From the NCBI RefSeq assembly GCF_009600985.1, contig NZ_VDFP01000009.1, positions 1 through 64,000 on the forward strand: a DNA stretch of 64,000 nucleotides. The letters are read 5' to 3'. Each line of letters begins with the position of its first letter. The stretch's first letter is position 1. Position numbers and translations under genes: made by a program. The stretch is from Companilactobacillus halodurans (GTDB taxonomy: Bacteria; Bacillota; Bacilli; Lactobacillales; Lactobacillaceae). This document shows positions 19,171-27,864 of the stretch, in pieces. The notes beneath the pieces are model-generated. The model ran no database searches. It was not told the origin of the DNA and saw nothing but the letters and a program-made list of their open reading frames with translations.

Positions 19171-19992
19171 ATGAGACCACTACAAAAAGAAATTATTGAA
19201 TTTGAACAAGTAAAACCAGAAATTGACCCTGAAACTGAAATACGTCGTTCCGTTGATTTTCTTAAAGATTATTTGAAACAACACAGTTTTTTAAAGACTT
19301 TAGTTCTTGGAATTTCTGGCGGACAAGATTCCACATTAGCAGGTAAGTTGTCAGAAATGGCCATGACTGAATTGCGAAAAGAAACAGGCAATGACGACTA
19401 TCAATTTATCGCTGTACGTTTGCCATATGGTGAACAAGCCGATGAATCAGATGCAATGCAAGCTATTGATTGGATGCAAGCTGATAAAGTCGTGAGAGTG
19501 AATATCAAAGATAGTGTTGATTCAATGGTGAAAGCTGTTGAAGCTAATGGAATGACTATTTCTGATTTCAATAAAGGCAATATCAAAGCAAGAACGCGAA
19601 TGATTGCTCAATATGCAATTGCTGGCGATAACAATGGAGTTGTAGTGGGTACTGATCATGCAGCTGAAAATATTACTGGTTTTTATACTAAATTTGGAGA
19701 TGGTGCTGCTGATGTAACGCCGTTATTCCGTTTAGATAAACGTCAAGGTAAAGCTTTATTAGCAAAATTATCTGCACCAAAGAACTTGTATGAGAAAATT
19801 CCTACTGCTGATTTAGAAGAGGACCGTCCAAGTCTCCCAGACGAAAAGGCTTTAGGGGTTTCTTACAAGGATATTGATGATTACCTTGAAGGTAAAGACA
19901 TCAAAGAAGCAAGTGCTGAAATCATCGAAAACTGGTTTAAAAAGACAGCTCACAAGCGCCGTTCTCCATACACCGTTTTTGATGTTAAATAA
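19171..19992 (+). CDS. nadE: NH3-dependent NAD synthetase
   Basis: 273-aa amidotransferase-type ATP pyrophosphatase that turns nicotinate adenine dinucleotide plus ammonia into NAD+. Seen: PP-loop [65 protein letters not shown] and the C-terminal [10 protein letters not shown]. No glutaminase domain, so it uses free ammonia. AGGTGA gives 5-nt spacing to ATG 19171; an in-frame GTG at 19162 lacks a ribosome binding site. Translationally linked to pncB. Confidence 0.95.
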   Translation: MRPLQKEIIEFEQVKPEIDPETEIRRSVDFLKDYLKQHSFLKTLVLGISGGQDSTLAGKLSEMAMTELRKETGNDDYQFIAVRLPYGEQADESDAMQAIDWMQADKVVRVNIKDSVDSMVKAVEANGMTISDFNKGNIKARTRMIAQYAIAGDNNGVVVGTDHAAENITGFYTKFGDGAADVTPLFRLDKRQGKALLAKLSAPKNLYEKIPTADLEEDRPSLPDEKALGVSYKDIDDYLEGKDIKEASAEIIENWFKKTAHKRRSPYTVFDVK

Positions 19993-20023
19993 ATAAAAAT
20001 AATTATTAGAAGTTTCATATTTT

Positions 20024-20054
20024 GACATTCATTTCATTGAATGTCTTTTTTTTT
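20024..20054 (+). terminator. Terminator of pncB-nadE
   Basis: Perfect 8-bp stem GACATTCA/TGAATGTC followed by T9. Confidence 0.9.
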
Positions 20055-20108
20055 CTAAATTATCGTATGTTAGAATAAAGGTGTAATCTTCTAAAAGAGG
20101 TGTTTATA

Positions 20109-21302
20109 GTGAAAAGTGATTTAATCTCCCTTATGAAACCGTCTGTAGTTGCCATTAAGCAACAAGAGATTTTTAAGTTTAATGCTAAAGCAAAGAGTAT
20201 TCCAGGGGTGGTCAATATGACTGTTGGGGAACCTAATTTCCCAACCCCAGAACATATCAAAAAAGCCGCCAAAGATGCAATTGACGACAATGAGACACAT
20301 TATACTGTGCCTGAAGGCATTCATGAACTTTTGCATGCTGTGGCAGACTATTTACATGACAAATATGATCTGAATTATGATCCTGAAACTCAAATCATAG
20401 CCTCAGCGGGTGTAACTGAGGGTGTATTCTCAGCATTCAATGCAATTTTGCAAGACGGTGATGAGGTTTTGATTCCTTCACCATCATTTACGATTTATGG
20501 ACCGGATGCCGACTTCAATGGTGCCGCACCAGTTTATATTGACACTTCAGAGACAGACTTTAAGGTCACTCCTGAAGCATTGAAAGAAGCATTTAGAACT
20601 AATCCACGTATCAAGATTTTCTTGCTTAATTTCCCAAGTAATCCTACTGGCGTTAGTTATACAGAAGATGAACTGAGAGCATTGGCAGACGTCTTGAAGC
20701 AACATGATGTTTTTGTGATCAGTGACGAAATTTATAGTGAATTGACCTATAATTTCAAGCATGTGTCATTTGGTAAAATTTTACCTGAGCAAACGATTCT
20801 TTTGAATGGATTGTCTAAGTCGCATGCTATGACTGGTTGGCGTTTTGGTATTATTTGTGGACCAGCAGCAGTTATTTCGCAAATCAATAAGATTCACGAA
20901 TTAGCTACAACTTCTATTTCATCAATCACGCAATATGCAGCCTTGGAAGCCTATACCAACGGGTATGACGATCCAATTTCTATGAGGGATCAATACAAGG
21001 CAAGACGTGATGTTTTACATAAGGGCTTAAACGAATTAGGTTTCGATTGTCCAGATCCAGATGGGGCATTCTACCTATTTGCTAAGATTCCTGATGAATA
21101 CGAACAAGATGATGTTAAATTTGCCAACGATTTACTAGAAAAAGAACACTTAGCAATTTTGCCAGGTAGTTTCTTCGGTGTTGGTGGTAAAGGTCATCTC
21201 AGATTTAGCTATGCCGCAAGTATGGACAACATTAATACTTGTGTATCTAAATTAGGGGACTTCCTAAAGAAGCCGCAGAAAGTAGCAAATATCGAGGAGT
21301 AA
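20109..21302 (+). CDS. PLP-dependent class I aminotransferase (PatA/AraT type)
   Basis: 397-aa fold-type I aminotransferase. Seen: VNMTVGEPNFPTPEHI near the N terminus, THYTVPEGI, NFPSNPTGVSY, ISDEIYSELTY and the PLP lysine in LNGLSKSHAMTGWRFGI. The family includes aspartate, aromatic and N-acetyl-diaminopimelate aminotransferases; the substrate cannot be told from these motifs. GTG at 20109 is preferred: AAAGAGGTG lies 7 nt before it, whereas GTG 20100 overlaps the ribosome binding site. The next gene starts 2 nt after the stop, so it heads a unit with the GT-C and GT2 genes. Confidence 0.88.
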   Translation: MKSDLISLMKPSVVAIKQQEIFKFNAKAKSIPGVVNMTVGEPNFPTPEHIKKAAKDAIDDNETHYTVPEGIHELLHAVADYLHDKYDLNYDPETQIIASAGVTEGVFSAFNAILQDGDEVLIPSPSFTIYGPDADFNGAAPVYIDTSETDFKVTPEALKEAFRTNPRIKIFLLNFPSNPTGVSYTEDELRALADVLKQHDVFVISDEIYSELTYNFKHVSFGKILPEQTILLNGLSKSHAMTGWRFGIICGPAAVISQINKIHELATTSISSITQYAALEAYTNGYDDPISMRDQYKARRDVLHKGLNELGFDCPDPDGAFYLFAKIPDEYEQDDVKFANDLLEKEHLAILPGSFFGVGGKGHLRFSYAASMDNINTCVSKLGDFLKKPQKVANIEE

Positions 21303-21303
21303 A

Positions 21304-22758
21304 ATGCTAAGTAAATTTCAAAATGTTATTAGCAAATTAATTATTATTTGCGTGGGAATCTTTACATCTGTTGTATTGATTCAAATGGGAAGTTTCTACA
21401 CAGTAAATTATCTAAAAATTGAACCAGTATTAGCAATACTGGTTCTTCTTTGTGCCATTATTCTTACTTTAGGAGTCGGTTATCTGCTGTTTAGGATTCG
21501 AGACGATGATTTAAAACTCAATCGTTTGATTTTAATTAGCATGTTGTTGATATTTATCTTAGTTGCTGTAATTTGGTTAGCAATTGTTCCTAAAACGCAA
21601 ATCAGTGATTTTAAGGCCTTTTGGACTACAGCTCCAAAGGCTTTGTCGGGGAAAAATATTTTTGTTCACGATAATGATTATTTTGCTAAATGGGCCTATC
21701 AAACTGGCTTTTTAGTTTATGTTATGGGCGTCGTCAAAATTTTTGGGCACCATGTCATTGCGGTTCAATTATTGAATGTTTTCTATCAAGTTGTAATTTT
21801 GTATTTGGTTTATCAGCTTTCCATCAAATTGTTCAATAAAGTAAAAATTGCTCGTTTAGCCGTATTTTTACTAATGATTGACCTAGATTGGTTTGCACTG
21901 AATAGCCAAGCTGATAATCAATATATCGGGATGATGTTTTTCTTATTGACGTTTTATTTAATTCTAAAGGACCGTTATTGGTCTTATATTTTAGCCGGAG
22001 TAACTTTGGGACTTGGCAGTATTGTTAGACCGATAGGTCCAGTTATTATTGCAGGAATCGTCGTTTACGCTTTATTGTTCTTATTTATTTCTAATAATAA
22101 ATTCGATTGGTCTAAAATTTTAAAAGTTTTGATTACGCTAGTTATTTACCAAGTGATTTTTTCTGGAGCTGGCTTAATGGTCAAAAGTTCCGGTTTAAAC
22201 TCTTTTGGGCTCTCGAATCGCGATTCGGAGTGGAAATTCGTCGTTGGACTAGATGCTAATTCAAATGGTTCATATGATCAAGGGATGGTGAACCGGTTTG
22301 ATTTAAGTGAAAGCCGCAACAAGATGAGTAAAAAGGAACATCAAGTCATCAAAGAAAATGTTGCTAATTTGAATGCAACGCATGGTTGGCTGAAATTATT
22401 CTGGCATAAAAATGAAACGCTTTGGGCTGGAAGATCAGGAACAATTGACTTCACAGGCTTAGAAACTAAACATTCTCTAAGTTTAACTAATCATATAAAG
22501 CTTCTTGGTTACTTAGGAAGCGTCATGCTGATTATCTTTTCTTGGATTGGTTCATTATGTCTCTGGAAAAAATCGCACGATAAAGAGATGTTTTTGATAT
22601 TATTACCTTTGATGGCATACGCTGTTGTACAATTATTGATTGAAGTGCAGGGTCGCTATCGACTCGAATTTTTACCTGTAATTGCAATTTTAGGTGGCTT
22701 AGGTCTCTTTAAGATTTGCGAATGGGTTGGATCGAAATGGGGAAAAGTTAATGTCTGA
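21304..22758 (+). CDS. Polytopic GT-C glycosyltransferase (GT39/PMT-like)
   Basis: 484-aa membrane protein with about 11-12 hydrophobic segments. The first large outside loop holds ISDFKAFWTTAPKAL, with the acidic residue expected of GT-C enzymes, and the LVYQLSIKLFNK/LAVFLLMIDLDWFALNSQADNQY region resembles GT39 proteins. Such enzymes use polyprenyl-phosphate sugars. The next gene, overlapping by 8 nt, encodes a GtrB-like enzyme that makes that donor, so the pair forms a sugar-transfer module. The acceptor could be teichoic acid or a surface glycan. Ribosome binding site GAGGAG. Confidence 0.78.
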   Translation: MLSKFQNVISKLIIICVGIFTSVVLIQMGSFYTVNYLKIEPVLAILVLLCAIILTLGVGYLLFRIRDDDLKLNRLILISMLLIFILVAVIWLAIVPKTQISDFKAFWTTAPKALSGKNIFVHDNDYFAKWAYQTGFLVYVMGVVKIFGHHVIAVQLLNVFYQVVILYLVYQLSIKLFNKVKIARLAVFLLMIDLDWFALNSQADNQYIGMMFFLLTFYLILKDRYWSYILAGVTLGLGSIVRPIGPVIIAGIVVYALLFLFISNNKFDWSKILKVLITLVIYQVIFSGAGLMVKSSGLNSFGLSNRDSEWKFVVGLDANSNGSYDQGMVNRFDLSESRNKMSKKEHQVIKENVANLNATHGWLKLFWHKNETLWAGRSGTIDFTGLETKHSLSLTNHIKLLGYLGSVMLIIFSWIGSLCLWKKSHDKEMFLILLPLMAYAVVQLLIEVQGRYRLEFLPVIAILGGLGLFKICEWVGSKWGKVNV

Positions 22759-23731
22759 TTTATTTAAGTTAAGTATTGTCGTTCCTTGTTATAACGAAGA
22801 GGAAGTCTTGCATGAAACGACCAAAGAATTAATGGCAATTTTACAAAATTTAGTTGATGAAAGGAAGATTACTGAAAATAGTAAAATTGTTTTCGTTGAT
22901 GATGGTAGTCGTGATAAAACTTGGCAATTGATCGATGGTTTCTCAAAACAGTATCACTTTGTCTCTGGGGTTAAGTTAAGTCGTAATTTTGGACATCAAG
23001 GCGCTTTATTGGCCGGTGTGACGAGTGCTTCCAAGGATTCTGACGCCGTTATAACGATAGATGCCGACTTGCAAGATGACGTCAATGCCATTCCTAAAAT
23101 GGTTGATGAGTATTTAAAGGGAGCAGAAGTAGTCTATGGCGTTAGAAATAATCGTGACACTGATACTGCCTTTAAACGGGGTACTGCTGAACTATTTTAC
23201 AAGTTCATGGGATTTCTAGGCGTGAAACTTGTTCCTGATTCAGCTGATTATCGATTGCTCAGTCAACGAGCTTGCGATGTTTTATTGAGTTATCAAGAAA
23301 GAAATCTCTTTTTGCGAGGAATCGTTCCTTTAGTTGGATTCAAATCGGCTAAGGTCTACTATGCTAGAAAAGAACGATTTGCTGGAGAATCGAAATATCC
23401 ATTGAGAAAGATGATTAAGTTTGCGATGGACGGTATCACGTCATTTTCAATCGTTCCAATCAAAATGATTATGGGCTTAGGTTTTCTAATTGTTTTAATT
23501 AGTATTTTGCTGTTGATTTACAGTTTTGTTAGAAAAATCAATGGTCACGTCGTCGTAGGTTGGTCGTCATTAATGATATCCATCTGGGCCCTTGGTGGTG
23601 TACAATTGATTAGTATCAGTGTCATCGGCGAATATGTTGGTAAGATTTTTAGCGAAGTTAAACAACGTCCAAGATTTACCATCGAAAAGGATATTTACAC
23701 TGAAAAGACTCAAGAAGAAAATAAGAGGTAA
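22751..23731 (+). CDS. GtrB-like GT2: undecaprenyl-phosphate sugar synthase
   Basis: 326-aa GT2 enzyme. Cytoplasmic catalytic domain 1-230 with SIVVPCYNEEEVLHETT, FVDDGSRDKTW, LSRNFGHQGALLAG, TIDADLQDD and RKERFAGESKYPLRKM, followed by two C-terminal TM segments (about 235-260 and 270-295). This is the DPM1/GtrB architecture that links a nucleotide sugar to undecaprenyl phosphate. ATG 22751 is chosen for GGGGAAAAG upstream; it overlaps the last 8 nt of the GT-C gene, so translation is coupled. Probably supplies the GT-C protein and perhaps YfhO. No GtrA flippase is seen. Confidence 0.9.
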   Translation: MSDLFKLSIVVPCYNEEEVLHETTKELMAILQNLVDERKITENSKIVFVDDGSRDKTWQLIDGFSKQYHFVSGVKLSRNFGHQGALLAGVTSASKDSDAVITIDADLQDDVNAIPKMVDEYLKGAEVVYGVRNNRDTDTAFKRGTAELFYKFMGFLGVKLVPDSADYRLLSQRACDVLLSYQERNLFLRGIVPLVGFKSAKVYYARKERFAGESKYPLRKMIKFAMDGITSFSIVPIKMIMGLGFLIVLISILLLIYSFVRKINGHVVVGWSSLMISIWALGGVQLISISVIGEYVGKIFSEVKQRPRFTIEKDIYTEKTQEENKR

Positions 23732-23736
23732 TTGTT

Positions 23737-24171
23737 ATGAATGCCGCACAAAAGAAAGCTATGAATTATGGTCAATTGATCAATGAAACTGTTCAATCGA
23801 TTCAAGATGAACAAGATAAGTTAAATCCAGAATTTGAAAAGATTCGTGACGCTTTGGATCGTAGCAAAGTGGATAAAATGGATGATGTGGAATATGCAAG
23901 GGTTCAAAAAGATTTCACAACCGGAACTAAGAACTATCAAACAACTTTAGCTAAATTGGAAAAGGGCAAAGCTCCTGCTCGTTTGATGGGTACGCATATT
24001 TCATTAGTATCTGCATTTAAGAAGTATGTTGAAGCTTGTTCAGAAATGACAACTAGTATTGGTGACAAGAAACAAGTTGATCGCCACAGTTTTGATGAAG
24101 CTGAAAAGAAACAAGACGAATACATGGATAAGTTTTCAAAACTAATTCAAAAGTTGACTAATTTAGCCTAA
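23737..24171 (+). CDS. Conserved hypothetical helical protein
   Basis: 144-aa soluble protein, highly charged and predicted almost wholly helical (coiled-coil-like stretches such as QSIQDEQDKLNPEFEKI and EKKQDEYMDKFSKLIQKL). No signal peptide or known motif. It starts 5 nt after the GT2 gene and its stop overlaps the ATG of the SprT gene (TAATG), so it belongs to the same transcript. I do not recognise it. Confidence 0.75.
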   Translation: MNAAQKKAMNYGQLINETVQSIQDEQDKLNPEFEKIRDALDRSKVDKMDDVEYARVQKDFTTGTKNYQTTLAKLEKGKAPARLMGTHISLVSAFKKYVEACSEMTTSIGDKKQVDRHSFDEAEKKQDEYMDKFSKLIQKLTNLA

Positions 24172-24635
24172 TGACTGATTTAGAATTAACAGAATTAATA
24201 AAAAAGGTTTCCCAAGATGATTTTGGGAAGCCTTTTATTCACTATGCTTGTTTTAATAATCGTTTGAGGACGACTGGTGGCCGTTTTCACTTGAATGATC
24301 GTCACATTGACATTAATCCTAAAATCTATCAAGACTTTGGTTATGAAACCTTGGTAGGTGTGATCAAGCACGAATTGTGTCACTATCACTTATATAATGA
24401 CCATTTGCCAGCTCAGCATAAGGACCGAACTTTTAAAGCTTTGCTGAAGCAAGTGGGAGGTTTGCGTTATTCTCCGATAACTAGTTCCGTGAAGAATCGG
24501 AAGTATCATCTTTATCAATGTCAGAACTGTCATCAAACTTATTTTCGAGTCAAAAAAATCAATACTAGACGTTTCGTTTGCGGTAAATGCCACGGTCATT
24601 TGAAATATCTCAAGGACATTCAAAAATTGCCTTGA
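24171..24635 (+). CDS. SprT-like zinc metalloprotease family protein
   Basis: 154 aa. N-terminal SprT domain with the zinc-binding HELCHYHLY (HExxH) around residue 65, and a C-terminal zinc ribbon with two CxxC pairs (YQCQNCHQTYF and FVCGKCHGHL). The family relates to Spartan-type proteases of DNA-protein crosslink repair; the bacterial role is poorly defined. It overlaps the preceding stop by one base. Length matches Firmicute SprT (about 150 aa). Confidence 0.9.
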   Translation: MTDLELTELIKKVSQDDFGKPFIHYACFNNRLRTTGGRFHLNDRHIDINPKIYQDFGYETLVGVIKHELCHYHLYNDHLPAQHKDRTFKALLKQVGGLRYSPITSSVKNRKYHLYQCQNCHQTYFRVKKINTRRFVCGKCHGHLKYLKDIQKLP

Positions 24636-24660
24636 AAATTTTCTTAATTATGTGTATAGT
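24632..24660 (+). promoter_or_regulatory. Promoter of tRNA-Leu
   Basis: TTGAAA (24632-24637), 17-nt spacer, TATAGT (24655-24660), 11 nt before the mature tRNA. Confidence 0.7.
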
Positions 24661-24671
24661 ATTACTCGTAC

Positions 24672-24757
24672 GCGGGTATGGCGGAACTGGCAGACGCGCA
24701 AGACTAAGGATCTTGTGGAGAGTTATCTCCGTGGAAGTTCGAATCTTCTTACCCGCA
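24672..24757 (+). tRNA. tRNA-Leu (AAG)
   Basis: 86-nt class II tRNA. Acceptor GCGGGTA/TACCCGC, anticodon stem CAAGA/TCTTG around loop CTAAGGA, giving AAG at 24706-24708, which reads CUU. A34 in a bacterial tRNA other than tRNA-Arg is uncommon and raises the question of deamination to inosine. CCA not encoded. Confidence 0.95.
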
Positions 24758-24763
24758 TCAGTT

Positions 24764-24797
24764 AAGTAGTTGAACATCTGTTCAACTACTTTTTTTG
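24764..24797 (+). terminator. Terminator of tRNA-Leu
   Basis: Stem AAGTAGTTGAAC/GTTCAACTACTT followed by T7. Confidence 0.9.
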
Positions 24798-24919
24798 TGT
24801 ATTTTGGAAATATAAAATCTTATAGATTTGATTTATTTAATATTTGTAACCCATATATGTATATTTTTGTTAGTAATTATAGTATTATTGATAAATGTCA
24901 AAGCAAAGATAGGAGTGTG

Positions 24920-25774
24920 TTGCCATTGTTTCTTGGATCTATTATTTATAATAAACGACGAGAAATGAATTTAACTCAAGTTGAGCTGGCTCAAGATGTT
25001 TGTACTCAAAATACTATTAGTAAAATAGAGAAACATAATGTTGCACCAACTGTAAATATTCTAATCAAAATATGCCTAAGATTAGACTTAACTTTAAACG
25101 ATGTATTTAGTGAATTTTCATCTAAAGCAAACAATCAAGAAAATATTCTTGATAAAATTGAAGAAAAAGCCTTACTAAAAGATATTGATGGTTTGGATAA
25201 AGAGATTGATTCATTACGAAGTAAATTGAGCAACGATGATTGGAAACAATACGAGTTGATCAATGGTGTTTTGGACTTTTGGAAGAACAATATTGAAACT
25301 TCAATGTTTACGTTCGATAAGGTACTACAATATACCAAATCTGATGAAACTGATGTTTATACTTTATTAGCTTATTTGTTCAAAGGTTTACGATACTCGA
25401 ATCAAGGTTTTGCCGATCAAGCATCATATTATTTCAAAATGATCACTGCAGCCTTTGAAGAAGAAAAAGATATCGATAATGCCAGTGACTTAGAAATTCT
25501 CTTTATTTATAAAATGATTGCTCAATCATTTGACGAAATGAAGTTATATGATGATGCTTATCAACTAAGTCAAGAAGGATTAGATTTTGCTCAAGAGAGA
25601 AATGTTTCATATTTCTTAGATGAGTTGAACTATTCAGCTGCTTTAGCCTTACAAAATGGCGTTAATCATAAACAAGCTTATGAAGACCATTATAATTTAG
25701 CTTATTATCTAGCTAAATTAAATGATAACAAGTCATTAATGCATGATATAAAAAACATGCAAAACATTGGTTAA
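24920..25774 (+). CDS. XRE-HTH/TPR regulator (Rgg/PlcR-like, RRNPP type)
   Basis: About 284 aa. N-terminal Cro/C1 helix-turn-helix (YNKRREMNLTQVELAQDVC, ISKIEKHNVAPTVNILIKIC) followed by helical repeats to the end (about residues 80-280), the layout of peptide-sensing Rgg/PlcR-type regulators; length fits. No ATG suits; TTG 24920 lies 4 nt after AGGAG, TTG 24926 is the alternative. The longer upstream frame runs into the tRNA terminator and is not used. A secreted SLAP-like protein gene starts 57 nt downstream, so it may control the surface-protein island. No clear pheromone gene is visible; peptide sensing is inference. Confidence 0.8.
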   Translation: MPLFLGSIIYNKRREMNLTQVELAQDVCTQNTISKIEKHNVAPTVNILIKICLRLDLTLNDVFSEFSSKANNQENILDKIEEKALLKDIDGLDKEIDSLRSKLSNDDWKQYELINGVLDFWKNNIETSMFTFDKVLQYTKSDETDVYTLLAYLFKGLRYSNQGFADQASYYFKMITAAFEEEKDIDNASDLEILFIYKMIAQSFDEMKLYDDAYQLSQEGLDFAQERNVSYFLDELNYSAALALQNGVNHKQAYEDHYNLAYYLAKLNDNKSLMHDIKNMQNIG

Positions 25775-25831
25775 ATATGTTTAAACAAGTTATACTTTGG
25801 ATAGTCTAAGGAGACTAAGGAAGTATAAAAA

Positions 25832-26332
25832 ATGAAGAAAAAATTTGTAGTAGTGTTATTCATTCTTCTACTAGGTTTTGGATTTTCATTTATACCTGTC
25901 CAAAGTGTCAAGGCTGAATCCGTGACTAGCGGGTACTTTGTCGATGCTTATCGCACTGCAGAAATGTATAATTCAAAAGGCGATTCGCTCGATAAGGCTG
26001 TATCAGAGAATAGTGATTGGTATCTTGGTAAAACGATTGATATCAATGGAACAAATTATTACCAAATTGGGAAAGATGAGTATTTGAATTCAAGCGATAG
26101 CTATATTTATCGCGATAGACCGGAAGTTATCCGAGTTACGACTGATGAGGATGTCCCAGTTTATGATCACAACTTTGTTGAGAGTTCCAAAGTCGCTCTA
26201 GCTCCTGGTACTTATTGGTATTCAGATCGTGTGATTTCCACTTCAGATGGAATGCCATTCGTTAGAATTGCAACTGATGAGTACGTAGGTATGTGGTACG
26301 TCATTCAACAATCTTTTACAGAAAAATACTAG
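25832..26332 (+). CDS. Secreted protein with two SLAP-like repeats
   Basis: 166 aa. Signal peptide about residues 1-28 (MKKKFVVVLFILLLGFGFSF, ending SVKA-E). The mature part is two S-layer-type repeats of about 60 aa: AEMYNSKGDSLDKAV...INGTNYYQIGKDEYL and VPVYDHNFVESSKVAL...GMPFVRIATDEYV. These modules bind wall polymers, so the protein is probably wall-associated, with nothing else attached. Before it, AGTCTAAGGAGACT forms a small hairpin around one AAGGAG, and a second AAGGAAG sits nearer the ATG. Close paralogue of the next gene. Function unknown. Confidence 0.8.
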   Translation: MKKKFVVVLFILLLGFGFSFIPVQSVKAESVTSGYFVDAYRTAEMYNSKGDSLDKAVSENSDWYLGKTIDINGTNYYQIGKDEYLNSSDSYIYRDRPEVIRVTTDEDVPVYDHNFVESSKVALAPGTYWYSDRVISTSDGMPFVRIATDEYVGMWYVIQQSFTEKY

Positions 26333-26370
26333 TTAGAACTTAGAGAAAAATTTTTCTCACGAGTTCAAAA

Positions 26371-26411
26371 GAGACTATCAATTTATTTGATGAATTGGTA
26401 GTCCCTTTTTT
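26371..26411 (+). terminator. Terminator
   Basis: Stem GACTATCAATT/AATTGGTAGTC followed by T6. Confidence 0.85.
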
Positions 26412-26795
26412 AGTCTTTAATAGATAATGAGTGAAAATTTGTATTTAAGATAAAATTTTGTAAAAAATATTTTTTTGGAAAAGATTATCTTCATGTAATA
26501 TATGTCTACGAAAGTAAATAGTACCAACGTTTATAACATTTTCTTCTTTTTTTGATAATATTTATATAGAAATTTTTATAGAAAAAAGCAAGAAAAATTA
26601 GAGTTTTTTGTTGTAATAGTGGATAAATGCTTGTACTATTAAGTTGCTTATAATTATGCCGAAAATGTATGAGCAGTGTGTGAAATATTAAAATATTTGT
26701 TCTATGAATTTAAAAAATCAATTTTTGTGTACGCTATTTTTCTGCCAAAAAATAGTGTACGAGGGAATTAACGACAATATAGTGAGGTCAAAAAT
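26412..26795 (+). promoter_or_regulatory. Long AT-rich leader of the second SLAP-like gene
   Basis: No convincing gene in 384 nt. It holds a TATAAT box (26649-26654), a 19-nt motif AAAATATTTGTTCTATGAA (26690-26708) that recurs with one mismatch at 27670-27688 before the adhesin gene, and a hairpin GTACGCTATTTTT/AAAAATAGTGTAC at about 26729-26759 just before the ribosome binding site. A 31-codon frame (26704-26799) overlaps the next ATG but has no ribosome binding site. Confidence 0.4.
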
Positions 26796-27319
26796 ATGAA
26801 AAATTTATTTTACTCTTAGTGTGCGCACTAATGGGTGCAGGAAGTGCTGTAACTAGCACAATTGGGGCAGCTACTGACGTAAATGCTCAATCAGTAAGCC
26901 AAGGAAATTATGCTCAAGTAAGTAGCGACGAAGCACAGCTGTATAACCAAAATGGGGATAAAATCAACGTTGCTTTGCAAAAAAACAGCACTTGGAAAGC
27001 TGCTAAAACTCAAAGTATCAATGGTACTGATTACTTCCAAGTCGCACCAAATCAATTCTTGAGTTCAAAAGATGGATTTGCATACAAAAACCGTCAAATG
27101 ACTATTAAGGTTCAATCACTTGACGGTGCTGATAAAGCTGTTAAAGTTTATGATCATAATTTAGTACAAAAAACAGACGTATCGCTTGCACCTAATAGCA
27201 AGTGGGCTACAGATACAGTCATCAATACGTCAAACGGTATGCCTTTCTTACGTGTTGCTCCTGATGAGTACGTTGCCATGTACGATGTCGTTGAACAACA
27301 ATTTAAGGCTACTATTTAA
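26796..27319 (+). pseudogene. SLAP-like exoprotein gene with frameshifted start
   Basis: Paralogue of the gene at 25832. GAGG lies 9 nt before ATG 26796, but the frame from that ATG stops at codon 8 (TAG). In the other frame a full signal peptide continues (FILLLVCALMGAGSAVTSTI, ending VNAQ) into two repeats (INGTDYFQVAPNQFL; VYDHNLVQKTDVSLAP...FLRVAPDEYV). Restoring one A in the A5 run at 26799-26803 would give MKKFILLLVCALMG in frame. The remaining open frame begins at GTG 26819, which has no ribosome binding site and would lose half the signal peptide. Either a real lesion, a slippage-based on/off switch, or a sequencing error. Confidence 0.8.
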
Positions 27320-27347
27320 TTATAGTGTGTGTGAAATATTAATCTCT

Positions 27348-27388
27348 AAAAGATGTTTGTGGTATGCCGACCATGAACATCTTTTTTT
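27348..27388 (+). terminator. Terminator
   Basis: Stem AAAGATGTT-TGGT/ACCA-AACATCTTT followed by T7. Confidence 0.85.
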
Positions 27389-27864
27389 GTCTATATTTTT
27401 ATCAATTCTCATGTACACTGCCAATGTACTTAAAATTTAATTTCAATATATCCGAGGTCAATCTTTATTACAATTCGTAGTTTACTATCGATATTTAATG
27501 ATTTTAACTCATTTTTTGTAAGAGACTTTTTCCAAAAGTGAAATAAAAAATAATCGGTTTAATACTAACTGCTTATAAGCCTTGATATTAAAGGATTATA
27601 GCGCTTTATTATGAAATATTATTTGTCGAAATTTAGTTCTGTTAAAAGAAAAATTGATTGAATATTAACAAAATATTGGTTCTATGAAAAAAATTATACC
27701 GTAAATCGCTCTGTACTAACGGTCTATATATTCGGTAATCTTGCCAATCGGTTGAGGCAGTTAAGCTAACGCTGATTGTTTATATAATATTGTCTCATGA
27801 TTATGTTTGGTATCTCGATAATAACTGATTAATATAGCCCTTGAAACAGAAAAGGGTGATTGAA
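27389..27864 (+). promoter_or_regulatory. Upstream region of adhesin gene
   Basis: No gene seen in 476 nt of AT-rich sequence. It holds the motif AAAATATTGGTTCTATGAA (27670-27688) shared with the region before 26796, short inverted repeats around 27698-27770 (ACCGT/ACGGT; TGCC/GGCA; GTTA/TAAC), and a TATAAT box at 27783-27788. Confidence 0.35.

Noticed and set aside
24587..24919. Reading frames across tRNA-Leu and the upstream extension of the XRE regulator
   Set aside because: They run through a complete tRNA and its terminator; the regulator has a better internal TTG start after AGGAG.
26704..26799. 31-codon frame ending at the ATG of the second exoprotein gene, considered as a pheromone peptide
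   Set aside because: No ribosome binding site and no typical hydrophobic pheromone or leader pattern; it also crosses the inverted repeat, which explains its composition.
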